A stretch of DNA of 64,000 nucleotides from Humulus lupulus (taxonomy: Eukaryota > Streptophyta > Magnoliopsida > Rosales > Cannabaceae), in contig NC_084801.1 of the NCBI RefSeq assembly GCF_963169125.1, positions 79,921,696-79,985,695 of the forward strand, in the 5' to 3' direction. This document shows, in pieces, positions 1 through 8,922 of this stretch. The translations under genes and the position numbers were made by a program. The notes under the pieces were generated by a model. It did no database searches, was not told where the DNA came from, and saw only the letters and a list, made by a program, of their open reading frames with translations. Every line of letters begins with the position of its first letter. The first letter of the stretch is position 1.

Positions 1-504
1 CTCGGCCACTGGTAGCCGAGGATAACTTAATATGCACTGAGCTCGGTTTAAGCAGGCCGGAGTCAGTGGGTTAAACAGAGGGTGCGGCCTAAGTCGTCGT
101 CCCTGAATATTATGTGATATGAATACTATTTGTGATAGAATGTATCTTGTATTGGTTTGTATATGCTGAATATCTGTTGAGGATTATTTGATGAGAATAC
201 ATGCTTACTGAACTCCTTGTCTGTTATCATTGTTTGAGTTATCTATGATGTTTTCTTGCTGGGCCTTGGCTCACGGGTGCTACGTGGTGCAGGTAAAGGC
301 AAGGGCAAGTTAGATCAGCCCTGACTGGAGAGCTCAGCGAGCAGAATGTACATAGCCAGGTGCTCGGCCACCACGGTTGAGGTCTAGGCAAGGACGTGTA
401 ACCTGGAGTTTGTCAGTTTTGCCTTAGTATGGCTAGTGGATACACTTATACTTTTGGGAGTCTGTAAACTTATTCTAATTTTGTTATCATATGGGATCCC
501 ATGC
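1..504 (+). repeat. Tekay 5' LTR, part 1 (left of the Tat-1 insertion)
   Basis: This stretch matches 20983-21486 of the 3' LTR almost base for base. It includes the conserved LTR block at 251-300 that ends in gcaggtaaag. It stops at the catgc target site of Tat-1 and resumes at 14708. Confidence 0.93.
500..504. repeat. Tat-1 target-site duplication, left copy (catgc)
   Basis: The five bases catgc precede the TG of the Tat-1 LTR and recur at 14703-14707 just after its terminal CA. The undisturbed Tekay 3' LTR reads straight through one catgc at 21481-21485, which confirms the empty site. Confidence 0.95.
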
Positions 505-1393
505 TGTTATCCAGATTTCCGGATAGCGTTTAGATTGATGACCTCGGGGAAGCAGAATTATCGATGTCTTTCACGGTAGGTGACCAGAGCTCGCGGATGG
601 ACAGAAAGGCTTCGCCTCTCCTGTTTGATATCCGGATTACTCTGCCAAGCAAGCACAACACGGAAACTCGTTGACTCTCCCGGACTCCTGAAGGATACCC
701 CTCGGGGAGGCCCCTTCCAGGAGAGGCCCTTCGAGTGGTCTCCGCGGAAACAGTTCCGTGCCTCGCACAGAACAAAACCGAACTGTCGAGTCCGGGAGAA
801 GGCATATTTGGAATGATATTTGTCTGACACAGGATCCCGCCTGACACGCCCGTCAGGACAAAGCCGCACACATCCCAGCACGCCTAAGGGTACCTTTTCG
901 CCTACTGTTCCGCTGACAACTTGGAAAAGACGGCTGACTTTGTGTGTTCCCCATACTTTCACGTAAATATACCCACATAGAGTCTTGTAGCCATGCGACT
1001 ACAGTAATTGTATCCCCTATTTATGGCTGGTGTAATTAAGACTCATGTACGTGGAGAAAAACCCTAATCCGAAACCCTAGCTATAAAGGCCCCTTCATTT
1101 TACAAGAAGAAGGAGGACGGAGAGATCACATAGCAAAAACTCTACCAAAATCTCTCTAGCTTCATCTTCTTCAAGAGAACCCGAGAGAAACATTGTGAGT
1201 GTGTGAAGTTCTTGTGCACCAGCCATCTTACTGTAACCTTTTCCAAGTATAATAACATCGACTCGTGGACTAGGGCTTGTTAACGCCTGAACCACGTAAA
1301 AACACTGTTTGTTTAGTTACATTTCAGTATTTCTACAGTTCTTATCTTTTTATTATTCTATTAGTTATTCGTTTCCGAAAAACTCGGTAAACA
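505..1393 (+). repeat. Tat-1 5' LTR
   Basis: The LTR runs from tgttatcc to gtaaaca and is the same length as the 3' copy (13814-14702). Apparent ORFs here, on either strand, recur identically in the 3' LTR and are shadows. Confidence 0.95.
1082..1087 (+). promoter_or_regulatory. TATA box of the Tat-1 5' LTR
   Basis: TATAAA lies in the motif gctataaaggcc about 310 bp before the LTR end. Transcription would start near 1110-1115, which defines U3 as about 600 bp. The same box is at 14391-14396 in the 3' LTR. Confidence 0.7.
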
Positions 1394-1396
1394 TTT

Positions 1397-1414
1397 TGGT
1401 GCTTTCATTGAGAG
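1397..1414 (+). other. Primer binding site of Tat-1
   Basis: TGGTGCTTTCATTGAGAG begins 3 bases after the LTR, starting with the TGG that pairs with a tRNA CCA end. The identical 18-mer sits at the same 3-base spacing in Tat-2 (45695-45712, minus). It is not the initiator-Met site, and I cannot name the primer tRNA. Confidence 0.75.
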
Positions 1415-1480
1415 CTGTAGGAAGTTGTTAGTCAGCTCTTTTTCTGTGTACGTTTTTTGTATTCACTTCGTACTAAAGAG

Positions 1481-4400
1481 ATGGTGACTACGCGAAAATC
1501 CGCTGTTGACAAAAATGCTACGGTCAACCCCGATACCGTGATGGAAGATGTGGTGCAAAGCGAACCCTTAGACTACCAAGGTGAAGACCCGACATCCCGC
1601 CAGGATCAGGTCAGTACCGAAGATACAACATACTTAGAAGACGAAGAAGAGTATGTCCAAGACGGTTATTACAAGGACGGCTGCTACTATGAGAAGGACC
1701 CAGAATTGGTCCAAGTAGCCGAAGAACTGGTGGCCACTAAGGCCAAGCTTGCTGAGCAGGAGCGCGTCTCCGAAAGAATGCAACGCATGATGGAACGCCT
1801 CCAAAGTAAGTTCGGAGATCTAGGCGACTCGGACGAGGATACCTCTGTTCGAGGTGGTGCTGATGCCCCCATGCCGGATCCAGCCGCTGCTGGACCATCC
1901 AAAGCCGCCCCTAACAAGGGCAAAGAAAAAGTTGGAGAGCCTGTGCGCGCTGACGCCCCTGCACCTCCTAAAGGCGTGAATCACCAGGCCGACTGCCCCC
2001 CCCGCGCGCAGAAGGTCTCTGGCGCTCCTAAGCCCAGACGCCCTTCAGCCCCAAGGGGGCACTCTGTGCCTAAAGGGCCCGGTGCTAAGGCACCCAGGCC
2101 TAGGGGAAGGAACAACCGCCCCAGTGATTCCGTCAATCAGGACGGTCGGGCTGCGAACTCGCACTCCGAAGATAGCTGGTCCACGGTGGACCTAAGAAGA
2201 AGGTTGGAGGCCAAGTATGAGAAGGCCAAAGGGGAAAAAGCCCGGCCTTGCGGAGATGACCTCCGAAATCATATTAATGACAAGCTCCGGGGACGTGACC
2301 TCCCGGAAAGTGATACGAAGAGGCTCGAGGAACAGATTGCTGCCTTGACCAAGCTAGTCCGGAAGCAAAGTGGGGCCCTGTCAGATTCTGAGGAGGAAGA
2401 CCCGGAACCATGTATTAGGAGGATCGCGGAAACGTCCCTCCCGGATAACTTCAAAATGCCTCACATAGAATTATATGATGGGAGGACAGACCCGCGTACC
2501 CACCTAGCTAAATACAATAAAATGATGCAAGTGGCGCGCGTCAGTGAGGACGCCAAATGCATGTGCTTCTCACTCACCCTTACCAAGTCCGCGGAGGACT
2601 GGTGGAAAAGATTAGCTCCCGGATCAATCCACAGTTGGAAGGAGCTACAGTCCGCGTTTAGGAGGCAGTTTATTGCTGCCCGCGACCACGACATGGAGGT
2701 TGGTTCCTTAACCAACATCAAGCAGCAACCCACTGAGAACCTCAAAGCTTTCATTCAGAGAATGATGGAAGCTGCTGCAAAAACCAAGGTCAGCGATGAC
2801 ATGAAGCTGATCGCCCTTCAATCGGGCCTTACTGTCGGCTCCCTACTATGGGGGGAAATGCAAAGGAGACGGGCAGAAACCCTGTCCGAATTCATGTCAA
2901 AAGCTCAGGGAATCATCAACCTTGAGGATGCCTACCAGCAAGCCTTTGGAGTTCCCCCGGCTCCAACCCCTTCCGTGACTGCGCCGAGCTTTGCTTCGCA
3001 AGCTCCCGCACCAGCCCTCACGCTTCCAGGAGCCCGATTCACTCCGAGTGTGTATGGGCCTTCCGCGTCTGCTCAGGCGCCGAGTCAAACCCATTTCTCT
3101 GGGTATGGAGCAGTACAAACCGGATGTAGTATCGCTCCTAGCATGCCGCAGCCGCAAGCGGAAGCCCCGGAACGAGATTTGAGCCAATCGCAGAGCAAAC
3201 GAAGCGGAAGAAACTCCAACCGGGGAGACTATTCAAAGAAACCCCGAAAGGACTATGAGCCCAAGTTCACGGAATATACCAGTTTGATAGACTCGCGAGA
3301 GAATGTCTATCGGGCGACCTGTAACATGGTCAACTACAGGAAGCCCCCGAAAGTGTCTCACGGAGGAAGGCGTCCGCGAGACTCCAATAAGAGGTGTGAA
3401 TTCCATGGAGACGTGGGGCACACCACGAATGAGTGCCTTCAGTTGAAGGATGAGATCGAGTCCCTGGCAAGAGCGGGACACCTCGGTCAGTGGGTGAGAA
3501 TACCCATAATCTATCCCGGACAGGGGGTAGTTCACGGAGCTGCATATTCCCCGGGACAGGGGGGGGCCGCTAGCGCTCCTGGAGCCGGTCACCCCCAAGC
3601 TCCCGGGTCTCAGTTCCCAGCACTTCCTCCTCCACCTGCTCCGGCGCCCATTGCCTTGTTGGCTCCAGGACCAGGCAACCCATATCCGCCCGGCCTTGCT
3701 CCGCCACCCGTTGACGGACACGTCGCCACCATTTCCGGAGGACCACACCTTGCCGGAAGCACCCGCAACTCCCAGAAGAGGTACTTGAGGGAGTTAGAGC
3801 ACGCCGAGGAGATGTGCGCCTTGGTCCAATCACCTGCTCAACGTCCCCGAATGATGGATCTTCCCATCACCTTCACGGAGGACGATGCTCGGCATGTGCA
3901 CTTCCCCCACAACGATCCCCTCGTGGTGGAAGCCCAGATTGCCAATAAGAAGGTCTCACGGATCTTGATCGATAACGGAAGCTCCGTGAACATCCTCTTC
4001 AAAGCGGCCTTCCACGCGATCGGATTGACCGAGACGGACCTGGCCCCATGCCCCATCCAGCTTCAAGGTTTCAATGGGGACGCACTCATGCCATTAGGCA
4101 AAATTCAACTTCCAGTCACCCTCAGAGGAGAAAGCGACGCTTGTGCCTTCAAGCATAGCACATTCGTGGTGGTCGACTGCCCCACGGCGTATAATGCCAT
4201 CTTAGGCCGACCGGTCCTGATCGATTGTGGGGCCATAACCTCGATACGCCACTTATGCTTGAAGTTTCCCTGCGACGATGGGCGTATTGGCACCCTCCGA
4301 GGAGACCAAAGAAGTGCACGGAGCTGTTATAACGTCTCCGTCCGAGCCGTCTACACGGTCCGAGAGACGTTTGTTGCCATTCCTTTGGCGGAAGTATTGC

Positions 4401-4564
4401 CAGAAACTGGGGGTGCTCAGGAGGCATACTTTGACGAACTCGACCCAAGAGTGGGAATCGAGAAAGCAATAGAGCCGATGGAGGAAGTCGAAGAGGTGAT
4501 CCTCAACCCGGGAGAACCCACCAAGGTCATTAAGGTGGGGAAAAACCTGCCGTCGGCCGTTTGA
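1481..4564 (+). CDS. gag-pro: Tat-1 gag-protease
   Basis: Gag forms the particle and protease cleaves the polyprotein. I start at ATG 1481 (MVTTRKS); the frame is open a little upstream without an ATG. An acidic, low-complexity, basic N-terminus is followed by the retrotransposon Gag core (from [11 protein letters not shown], about residue 325, through DWWKRL and the FRRQF region). A proline-rich linker then leads to a zinc-knuckle-like motif C-x2-H-x4-GH-x4-C (about residue 638, [14 protein letters not shown]). Aspartic protease has its active site in LIDNGSS (about residue 828) and ILGRP downstream. The frame ends at TGA 4562-4564 and continues in the same frame with RT at 4565, so gag-pro-pol was probably a single polyprotein. 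Confidence 0.9.
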   Translation: MVTTRKSAVDKNATVNPDTVMEDVVQSEPLDYQGEDPTSRQDQVSTEDTTYLEDEEEYVQDGYYKDGCYYEKDPELVQVAEELVATKAKLAEQERVSERMQRMMERLQSKFGDLGDSDEDTSVRGGADAPMPDPAAAGPSKAAPNKGKEKVGEPVRADAPAPPKGVNHQADCPPRAQKVSGAPKPRRPSAPRGHSVPKGPGAKAPRPRGRNNRPSDSVNQDGRAANSHSEDSWSTVDLRRRLEAKYEKAKGEKARPCGDDLRNHINDKLRGRDLPESDTKRLEEQIAALTKLVRKQSGALSDSEEEDPEPCIRRIAETSLPDNFKMPHIELYDGRTDPRTHLAKYNKMMQVARVSEDAKCMCFSLTLTKSAEDWWKRLAPGSIHSWKELQSAFRRQFIAARDHDMEVGSLTNIKQQPTENLKAFIQRMMEAAAKTKVSDDMKLIALQSGLTVGSLLWGEMQRRRAETLSEFMSKAQGIINLEDAYQQAFGVPPAPTPSVTAPSFASQAPAPALTLPGARFTPSVYGPSASAQAPSQTHFSGYGAVQTGCSIAPSMPQPQAEAPERDLSQSQSKRSGRNSNRGDYSKKPRKDYEPKFTEYTSLIDSRENVYRATCNMVNYRKPPKVSHGGRRPRDSNKRCEFHGDVGHTTNECLQLKDEIESLARAGHLGQWVRIPIIYPGQGVVHGAAYSPGQGGAASAPGAGHPQAPGSQFPALPPPPAPAPIALLAPGPGNPYPPGLAPPPVDGHVATISGGPHLAGSTRNSQKRYLRELEHAEEMCALVQSPAQRPRMMDLPITFTEDDARHVHFPHNDPLVVEAQIANKKVSRILIDNGSSVNILFKAAFHAIGLTETDLAPCPIQLQGFNGDALMPLGKIQLPVTLRGESDACAFKHSTFVVVDCPTAYNAILGRPVLIDCGAITSIRHLCLKFPCDDGRIGTLRGDQRSARSCYNVSVRAVYTVRETFVAIPLAEVLPETGGAQEAYFDELDPRVGIEKAIEPMEEVEEVILNPGEPTKVIKVGKNLPSAV

Positions 4565-6295
4565 GATAAGATCGTGGCCACTGTGAAGGATAATCAGGAT
4601 ATCCTGGCATGGTGCCACGCTGATATGACGGGGATTAATCCCAATGTTGCGTGCCACGCACTCAACATAGACCCATTTGCAACTCCAATTCGCCAAAAGA
4701 GGAGGCCGCTGGACCCAGTGAGAGCCGAAGCCGTCAAAGCTGAAGTGGACAAATTGATGTCCATAGGCTTTCTCCAGGAGTCGCACTATCCAGTGTGGTT
4801 GGCCAACCCAGTTCTGGTCCCGAAGCCCGATGGGTCCTGGAGAATGTGCATTGACTTCACGGACCTAAACAGGGCCTGCCCGAAAGATTGTTTCCCTCTC
4901 CCGCGAATCGATCAGATGGTGGACGCTACTTCCGGGTACGAACTCTTATCCTTCATGGATGCGTACTCCGGATACAACCAGATCAAGATGCATGTCGCGG
5001 ACCAGGAACACACCAGCTTCCTCACAGATAAGGGTGTCTACTGTTACGTGGTCATGCCTTTCGGTTTGAAGAATGCTGGGGCGACATACCAGCGTCTGGT
5101 AAACAGAATGTTCAAGGACCAACTGGGGAGGAACATGGAGGTGTACGTGGATGACATGTTGGTAAAGTCCAAGACCTCCGGGGACCACAGTAACGACCTT
5201 GAGGAAGCTTTCGCCGTGATCCGAAAGTACGGGATGAAACTAAATCCAAAGAAATGTACTTTCGGGGTCTCGTCTGGGAAGTTCCTCGGTTTTATTGTCA
5301 GCTCCCGCGGAGTGGAAGCCAACCCTGAGAAAATAAAGGCGTTCATAGATATGCCTTCCCCCCGGAAGCATAAGGATGTCCAGAGCGTTACCGGAAGGAT
5401 AGCTGCTCTCAGCCGCTTCGTATCCAAGGCCACTGACAAGTGTATCCCCTTCTTCAATGTTCTGCAAGGGAACAAGAAGTTCGAGTGGACCCCCGAATGC
5501 GAAGCAGCCTTCCAACACCTCAAAGAACATTTAACCCGAGCTCCCATTCTGTCCAAACCTGTCGAAGGAGAAGCGTTGTTCTTGTACCTAGCTGTGATTG
5601 AGCACGCAGTAAGTGCCGCTCTCGTCCGGGAAGATGGTCGTATCCAGCTCCCTGTGTATTACGTAAGCAAGAGGTTATTGGACGCCGAGTCCAGATATTC
5701 GATGATCGAGAAACTCTCCCTCTGCTTGCTGATCGCTTCACGGAAGCTGAGGCCATATTTCCAGGCGCACACCATCAAAGTACTCACCAACCACCCTCTC
5801 CGACAAGTCCTGCAGAAGCCCGAGTCTTCTGGCAGATTGCTTAAGTGGGCCATGGAACTGAGCCAGTTCGACGTCCACTACCAACCGCGTGTTTCCATAA
5901 AAGGTCAAGCTCTCGCGGACTTTATTGTGGAATGCTCGGGAATGAATGACCTCCCAGAAGATCCTGTCCCGGAACTTCCCACCTGGAAGGTCTACGTAGA
6001 CGGAGCCTCAAATGAAAAAGGAGCTGGAGCGGGGGTCATCCTAATATCTCCCCAAGGGCATCAGCTCCAGAGCGCCATCCGTTTCGCATTCCCAGCATCC
6101 AACAACGAGGTAGAACACGAAGCCATGTTAGCTGGGTTACGACTGGCCAGAGAAGTCGGAGCCCAAAAAATCGAAGTGTACAGCGACTCCCTACTTGTGG
6201 TAAACCAAATATCCGGGGAATACCAGACGAAAGGCGAAAGGATGGCTGCTTACGTGTATCTCTCCCGCGACCTACTGCAGCATTTCAAAGGCTAA
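4565..6295 (+). CDS. pol: Tat-1 reverse transcriptase and two RNase H domains (frame broken at both ends)
   Basis: This continues the gag-pro frame directly after TGA 4562-4564. RT motifs appear in order: WRMCIDFTDLN, FPLPRID, SFMDAYSGYNQI, VMPFGLKNAGATYQR and the catalytic VYVDDML (about 5143-5163). A first, Gypsy-type RNase H follows but is degenerate: LYLAVIEH stands where YCDAS is expected, and TNH replaces TDH. A second RNase H of the archaeal-like type (from WKVYVDGASNEKGAG, about 5980) retains D, E (VEHEA) and D (YSDSLL). This dual arrangement is known for the Tat lineage. TAA at 6293-6295 cuts the second RNase H before its last conserved segment (PRDQNSLADTLAKL), which lies just downstream in the same frame. 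Confidence 0.88.
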   Translation, partial: DKIVATVKDNQDILAWCHADMTGINPNVACHALNIDPFATPIRQKRRPLDPVRAEAVKAEVDKLMSIGFLQESHYPVWLANPVLVPKPDGSWRMCIDFTDLNRACPKDCFPLPRIDQMVDATSGYELLSFMDAYSGYNQIKMHVADQEHTSFLTDKGVYCYVVMPFGLKNAGATYQRLVNRMFKDQLGRNMEVYVDDMLVKSKTSGDHSNDLEEAFAVIRKYGMKLNPKKCTFGVSSGKFLGFIVSSRGVEANPEKIKAFIDMPSPRKHKDVQSVTGRIAALSRFVSKATDKCIPFFNVLQGNKKFEWTPECEAAFQHLKEHLTRAPILSKPVEGEALFLYLAVIEHAVSAALVREDGRIQLPVYYVSKRLLDAESRYSMIEKLSLCLLIASRKLRPYFQAHTIKVLTNHPLRQVLQKPESSGRLLKWAMELSQFDVHYQPRVSIKGQALADFIVECSGMNDLPEDPVPELPTWKVYVDGASNEKGAGAGVILISPQGHQLQSAIRFAFPASNNEVEHEAMLAGLRLAREVGAQKIEVYSDSLLVVNQISGEYQTKGERMAAYVYLSRDLLQHFKG

Positions 6296-7696
6296 AAAAT
6301 CCGCCAGGTCCCCCGGGACCAGAACTCACTCGCGGACACGCTGGCCAAGCTTGCAACAGACCCGGAGATTGAACAGTATGGCTTAGTCCCCATCGGGCAC
6401 TTAGAAGCCCCCAGTAGTGAGACGCGAAGGATAAACGCCATCATCGACCATTCCCACTCCTGGATAGGACCCATCCTCAGATTTCTCACCACCGGAGAAC
6501 TCCCCACTGATAAAGCTGACGCAAGAAAGCTCCAGTATCAAGCTCCCCGATACGTGGTTATGGATGGAAAGCTTTACCGCAGGGGGTTGTCCATACCCTT
6601 CCTTAGGTGTGTTGCCGGAACCGAAGTCAGCACCATCATCCATGAGATTCACGGAGGCTTCTGTGGCGATCATACCTCCGGGCTGAGCCTCTCCAAAAAA
6701 ATCCTTCGACAAGGATACTTCTGGCCCACCATGAAGAAGGATTGTGTGGATTATGTCAGGAAGTGTGAGCAGTGCCAGAGGTACGCCAAGGTTCCGCGAG
6801 CGCCGCCTACGGAAATTACCCTAATGACCAGCCCCTGGCCGTTCGCCGTTTGGGGCATTGACCTAGTAGGTTCCCTCCCCACTGGAAAGGGTGGAGTGAA
6901 GTACGCCATAGTCGCGGTAGACTACTTCACCAAATGGGCTGAAGCTGAACCTATGAACACGGTCACATCTAAAAAAGCACTGGATTTTGTCATCAGGAAT
7001 ATAGTGTGTCGTTTTGGGCTTCCACGGAAAATTGTGTCCGACAACGGAAAGCAGTTTGACAGTGAACACTTCACGAACTTCTGTGCTTCGCATGGAATTA
7101 TCAAAAGCTTTTCCGCAGTCGCCAGACCCCAGGATAATGGACAAGTGGAAGCTGTAAACAAAATATTAAAGACCACGTTGAAGAAAAAACTCCAAGCCTG
7201 CAAGGCTCACTGGCCGGAAGAACTTCCGCGGGTACTTTGGGCCTATCGCACAACAGAGAGAACTTCGACGGGGCACACGCCTTATTCCATGACCTTCGGT
7301 TGCGAGGCCGTCATCCCAGTAGAAGCTATGATCCCCTCTCACAGGCAAGACACCTACGATCCTACCCGGAACCATGCCCTCCTCCAGGAGTCCTTAGACA
7401 TGCTCGAAGAGCTCCGGGAGCAGTCGCAGGTCCAACTAAAAATGTACCAAGGCAAGATAGCCCGACACTTTAACACGAGAGTCCAGAGCCGTGCATTCGA
7501 AGTTGGGGACCTTGTCCTACGGAGAGTATTTCCTGCTACGCAGGATCCGGGAGTAGGAGTCCTCGGACCCAACTGGGAAGGCCCCTACGAAGTCCAAGAA
7601 AAAGTGGGCCATGGGACGTATCACTTAAAGAGACTCGACGGATCTAAAGTCCCGCGCGCCTGGAACGCGGAGCACCTCCGCCGTTACTACCAGTAG
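6296..7696 (+). CDS. pol: Tat-1 RNase H tail and integrase (no own start)
   Basis: The same frame as the upstream pol segment reopens after TAA 6293-6295. It holds the end of the second RNase H, then the integrase zinc region (HEIHGGFCGDH, KCEQCQRY), the catalytic core with Asp in WGIDLVG, Asp in VSDNGKQF and Glu in GQVEAVNK, and the C-terminal GDLVLRRVFP and LGPNWEGPY boxes typical of Tat integrases. It ends at TAG 7694-7696 (YYQ). No chromodomain is present, as expected for Tat. It could only be expressed as part of the polyprotein, so both upstream stops would silence it unless read through. Confidence 0.88.
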   Translation, partial: KIRQVPRDQNSLADTLAKLATDPEIEQYGLVPIGHLEAPSSETRRINAIIDHSHSWIGPILRFLTTGELPTDKADARKLQYQAPRYVVMDGKLYRRGLSIPFLRCVAGTEVSTIIHEIHGGFCGDHTSGLSLSKKILRQGYFWPTMKKDCVDYVRKCEQCQRYAKVPRAPPTEITLMTSPWPFAVWGIDLVGSLPTGKGGVKYAIVAVDYFTKWAEAEPMNTVTSKKALDFVIRNIVCRFGLPRKIVSDNGKQFDSEHFTNFCASHGIIKSFSAVARPQDNGQVEAVNKILKTTLKKKLQACKAHWPEELPRVLWAYRTTERTSTGHTPYSMTFGCEAVIPVEAMIPSHRQDTYDPTRNHALLQESLDMLEELREQSQVQLKMYQGKIARHFNTRVQSRAFEVGDLVLRRVFPATQDPGVGVLGPNWEGPYEVQEKVGHGTYHLKRLDGSKVPRAWNAEHLRRYYQ

Positions 7697-7881
7697 GCCC
7701 CGGACCATCCAGTCGGAAGTCCTTGGTGAAAATAACAAAAGTGAAAAATGTGGAAATAATCCTCCCTGTTGTAAAACTAACGCCTAGCAGGCTATTTTAA
7801 TGAAACACGGAGGGATTCACTCCGCTTTTACTGCACTTTTTATCCCTATGTTCAAAGCTGCGTTTTAACAAGTGACCACGC

Positions 7882-7901
7882 GGTCCGGAGACGTCCGGAC
7901 C
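7882..7901. other. Perfect inverted repeat, 8-bp arms, 4-base loop
   Basis: GGTCCGGA (7882-7889) and TCCGGACC (7894-7901) surround GACG. It lies 9 bases before the internal PPT-like tract. Function is unknown; it could fold in RNA of either strand. Confidence 0.75.
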
Positions 7902-7910
7902 CCACGCTCA

Positions 7911-7920
7911 CTTGGGGGGT
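7911..7920 (+). promoter_or_regulatory. Internal second polypurine-tract copy of Tat-1
   Basis: cttggggggt is identical to the 10 bases at 13801-13810 that form the 3' PPT. An equivalent internal copy occurs in Tat-2 (34081-34094, minus), so it is probably a retained feature and not chance. Confidence 0.6.
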
Positions 7921-7924
7921 ATAC

Positions 7925-7943
7925 ATGGCTAAGGCTTAGCCAT
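7925..7943. other. Near-palindrome, 9-bp arms
   Basis: ATGGCTAAG and CTTAGCCAT are separated by one G. It lies immediately after the internal PPT-like tract. I do not see an equivalent in Tat-2. Confidence 0.7.
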
Positions 7944-8250
7944 ACGCCCCTTGAACAAAACGTACACAGAACACCACTTATGTGCTAGCATTGTGTTTGA
8001 AGTTTTTAAATTGTTTTGCTTTAATTGTTAAGCTTAGGTTTATTTGTTGCCATGAACATGCTTGCATTACGTGTCATATGTGCATTATGTGCTTAAGTGA
8101 AAATTGCCACGGAAATGCCTGCCATTATGTATCATGAGAATTATCTCATGTGTAGCCCAGCGATGGACGGGACTGGGAGTTGAGGCACGTTCATAGAGCT
8201 ACGCCAAAACACCCCCAACTCCTTGACAAGTCCTTTGCAGAATTCTCCGC

Positions 8251-8418
8251 GAGCTCTGTAGAGCTTTGCTTCGCAAGCTCCAGCTCCAGATCCCGCAAGG
8301 CGAAAGATGGCAAAATCCGCGAGCGCTGTAAAGCTTTGCTTCGCATGCTCCAGCTCCGGATCCCGCAAGGCAAAAGATGGCAAGATCCGCGAGCGCTCTA
8401 AAGCTTTGCTTCGCGCGG
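8251..8418. repeat. Tandem repeat, 70-bp unit, about 2.4 copies
   Basis: Units start at 8251, 8321 and 8391, each opening with gagc and containing agctttgcttcgca, then gatcccgcaagg and gatggca. Two copies are full and the third is partial. A further gctttgcttcg-like piece near 8490 may be a decayed copy. Confidence 0.88.
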
Positions 8419-8922
8419 ATCTAGCCTCGCAGGGCTCCATGCCAGGTCCCTGAAGCCAGCCACCATGAGGTTCGCAACAACAGTTAGTTTTGCTTCGCAA
8501 AGATCTAACCTTGAGTCTAGCGACGCTCACCAAAAGAACTCCCGTTCCAAACAATGGAACGACTCACCTTAGCAATCCCAGCGAACAGTATAACTACAAG
8601 TCCCGGGATTGGCTATTTGCCTCAGGAAAGATAAAGTACGGTGAAAGGAGCCTGGCCGTTGGAACCAGGAAACCTTCGTAACCTAGAAACTACGTGGGGA
8701 AAGACATCATCCGTTAAAGCTTCAAGTGGGAAGTGCATAGGTTTTGGCCGTTGGAACCAAAACCCCATACGCCCCTACAACAGTTTCTACCGTATAAATG
8801 TCTACCCTAAGCGCAAAGATAAATAAAGAACTCGGTAGAAAAGAAAGGAGAATGCTATGATTATGGCAAAAATGTCCGCAATAAAAAACTCAAAATGAAA
8901 AACAATTAAAGATAAAACCCCT

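Larger units (their letters stand above)
7697..8922. other. Tat-1 non-coding spacer between integrase and antisense gene
   Basis: I see no credible ORF. The spacer contains two perfect inverted repeats (7882-7901 and 7925-7943) flanking a second PPT-like tract (7911-7920), a 70-bp tandem repeat (8251 to about 8418), and two similar boxes with ggccgttggaacca near 8650 and 8745. The last part should hold the 3' UTR and polyadenylation region of the minus-strand gene that ends at 8923. Confidence 0.7.

Noticed and set aside
558..962. 134-codon minus-strand ORF in the Tat-1 LTR (again at 13867-14271)
   Set aside because: It lies fully within the LTR, has no recognised domain and simply recurs in the second LTR.
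4253..4786. 177-codon minus-strand ORF across the protease/RT junction
   Set aside because: It overlaps the clear sense-strand protease and RT and has no recognisable motif.
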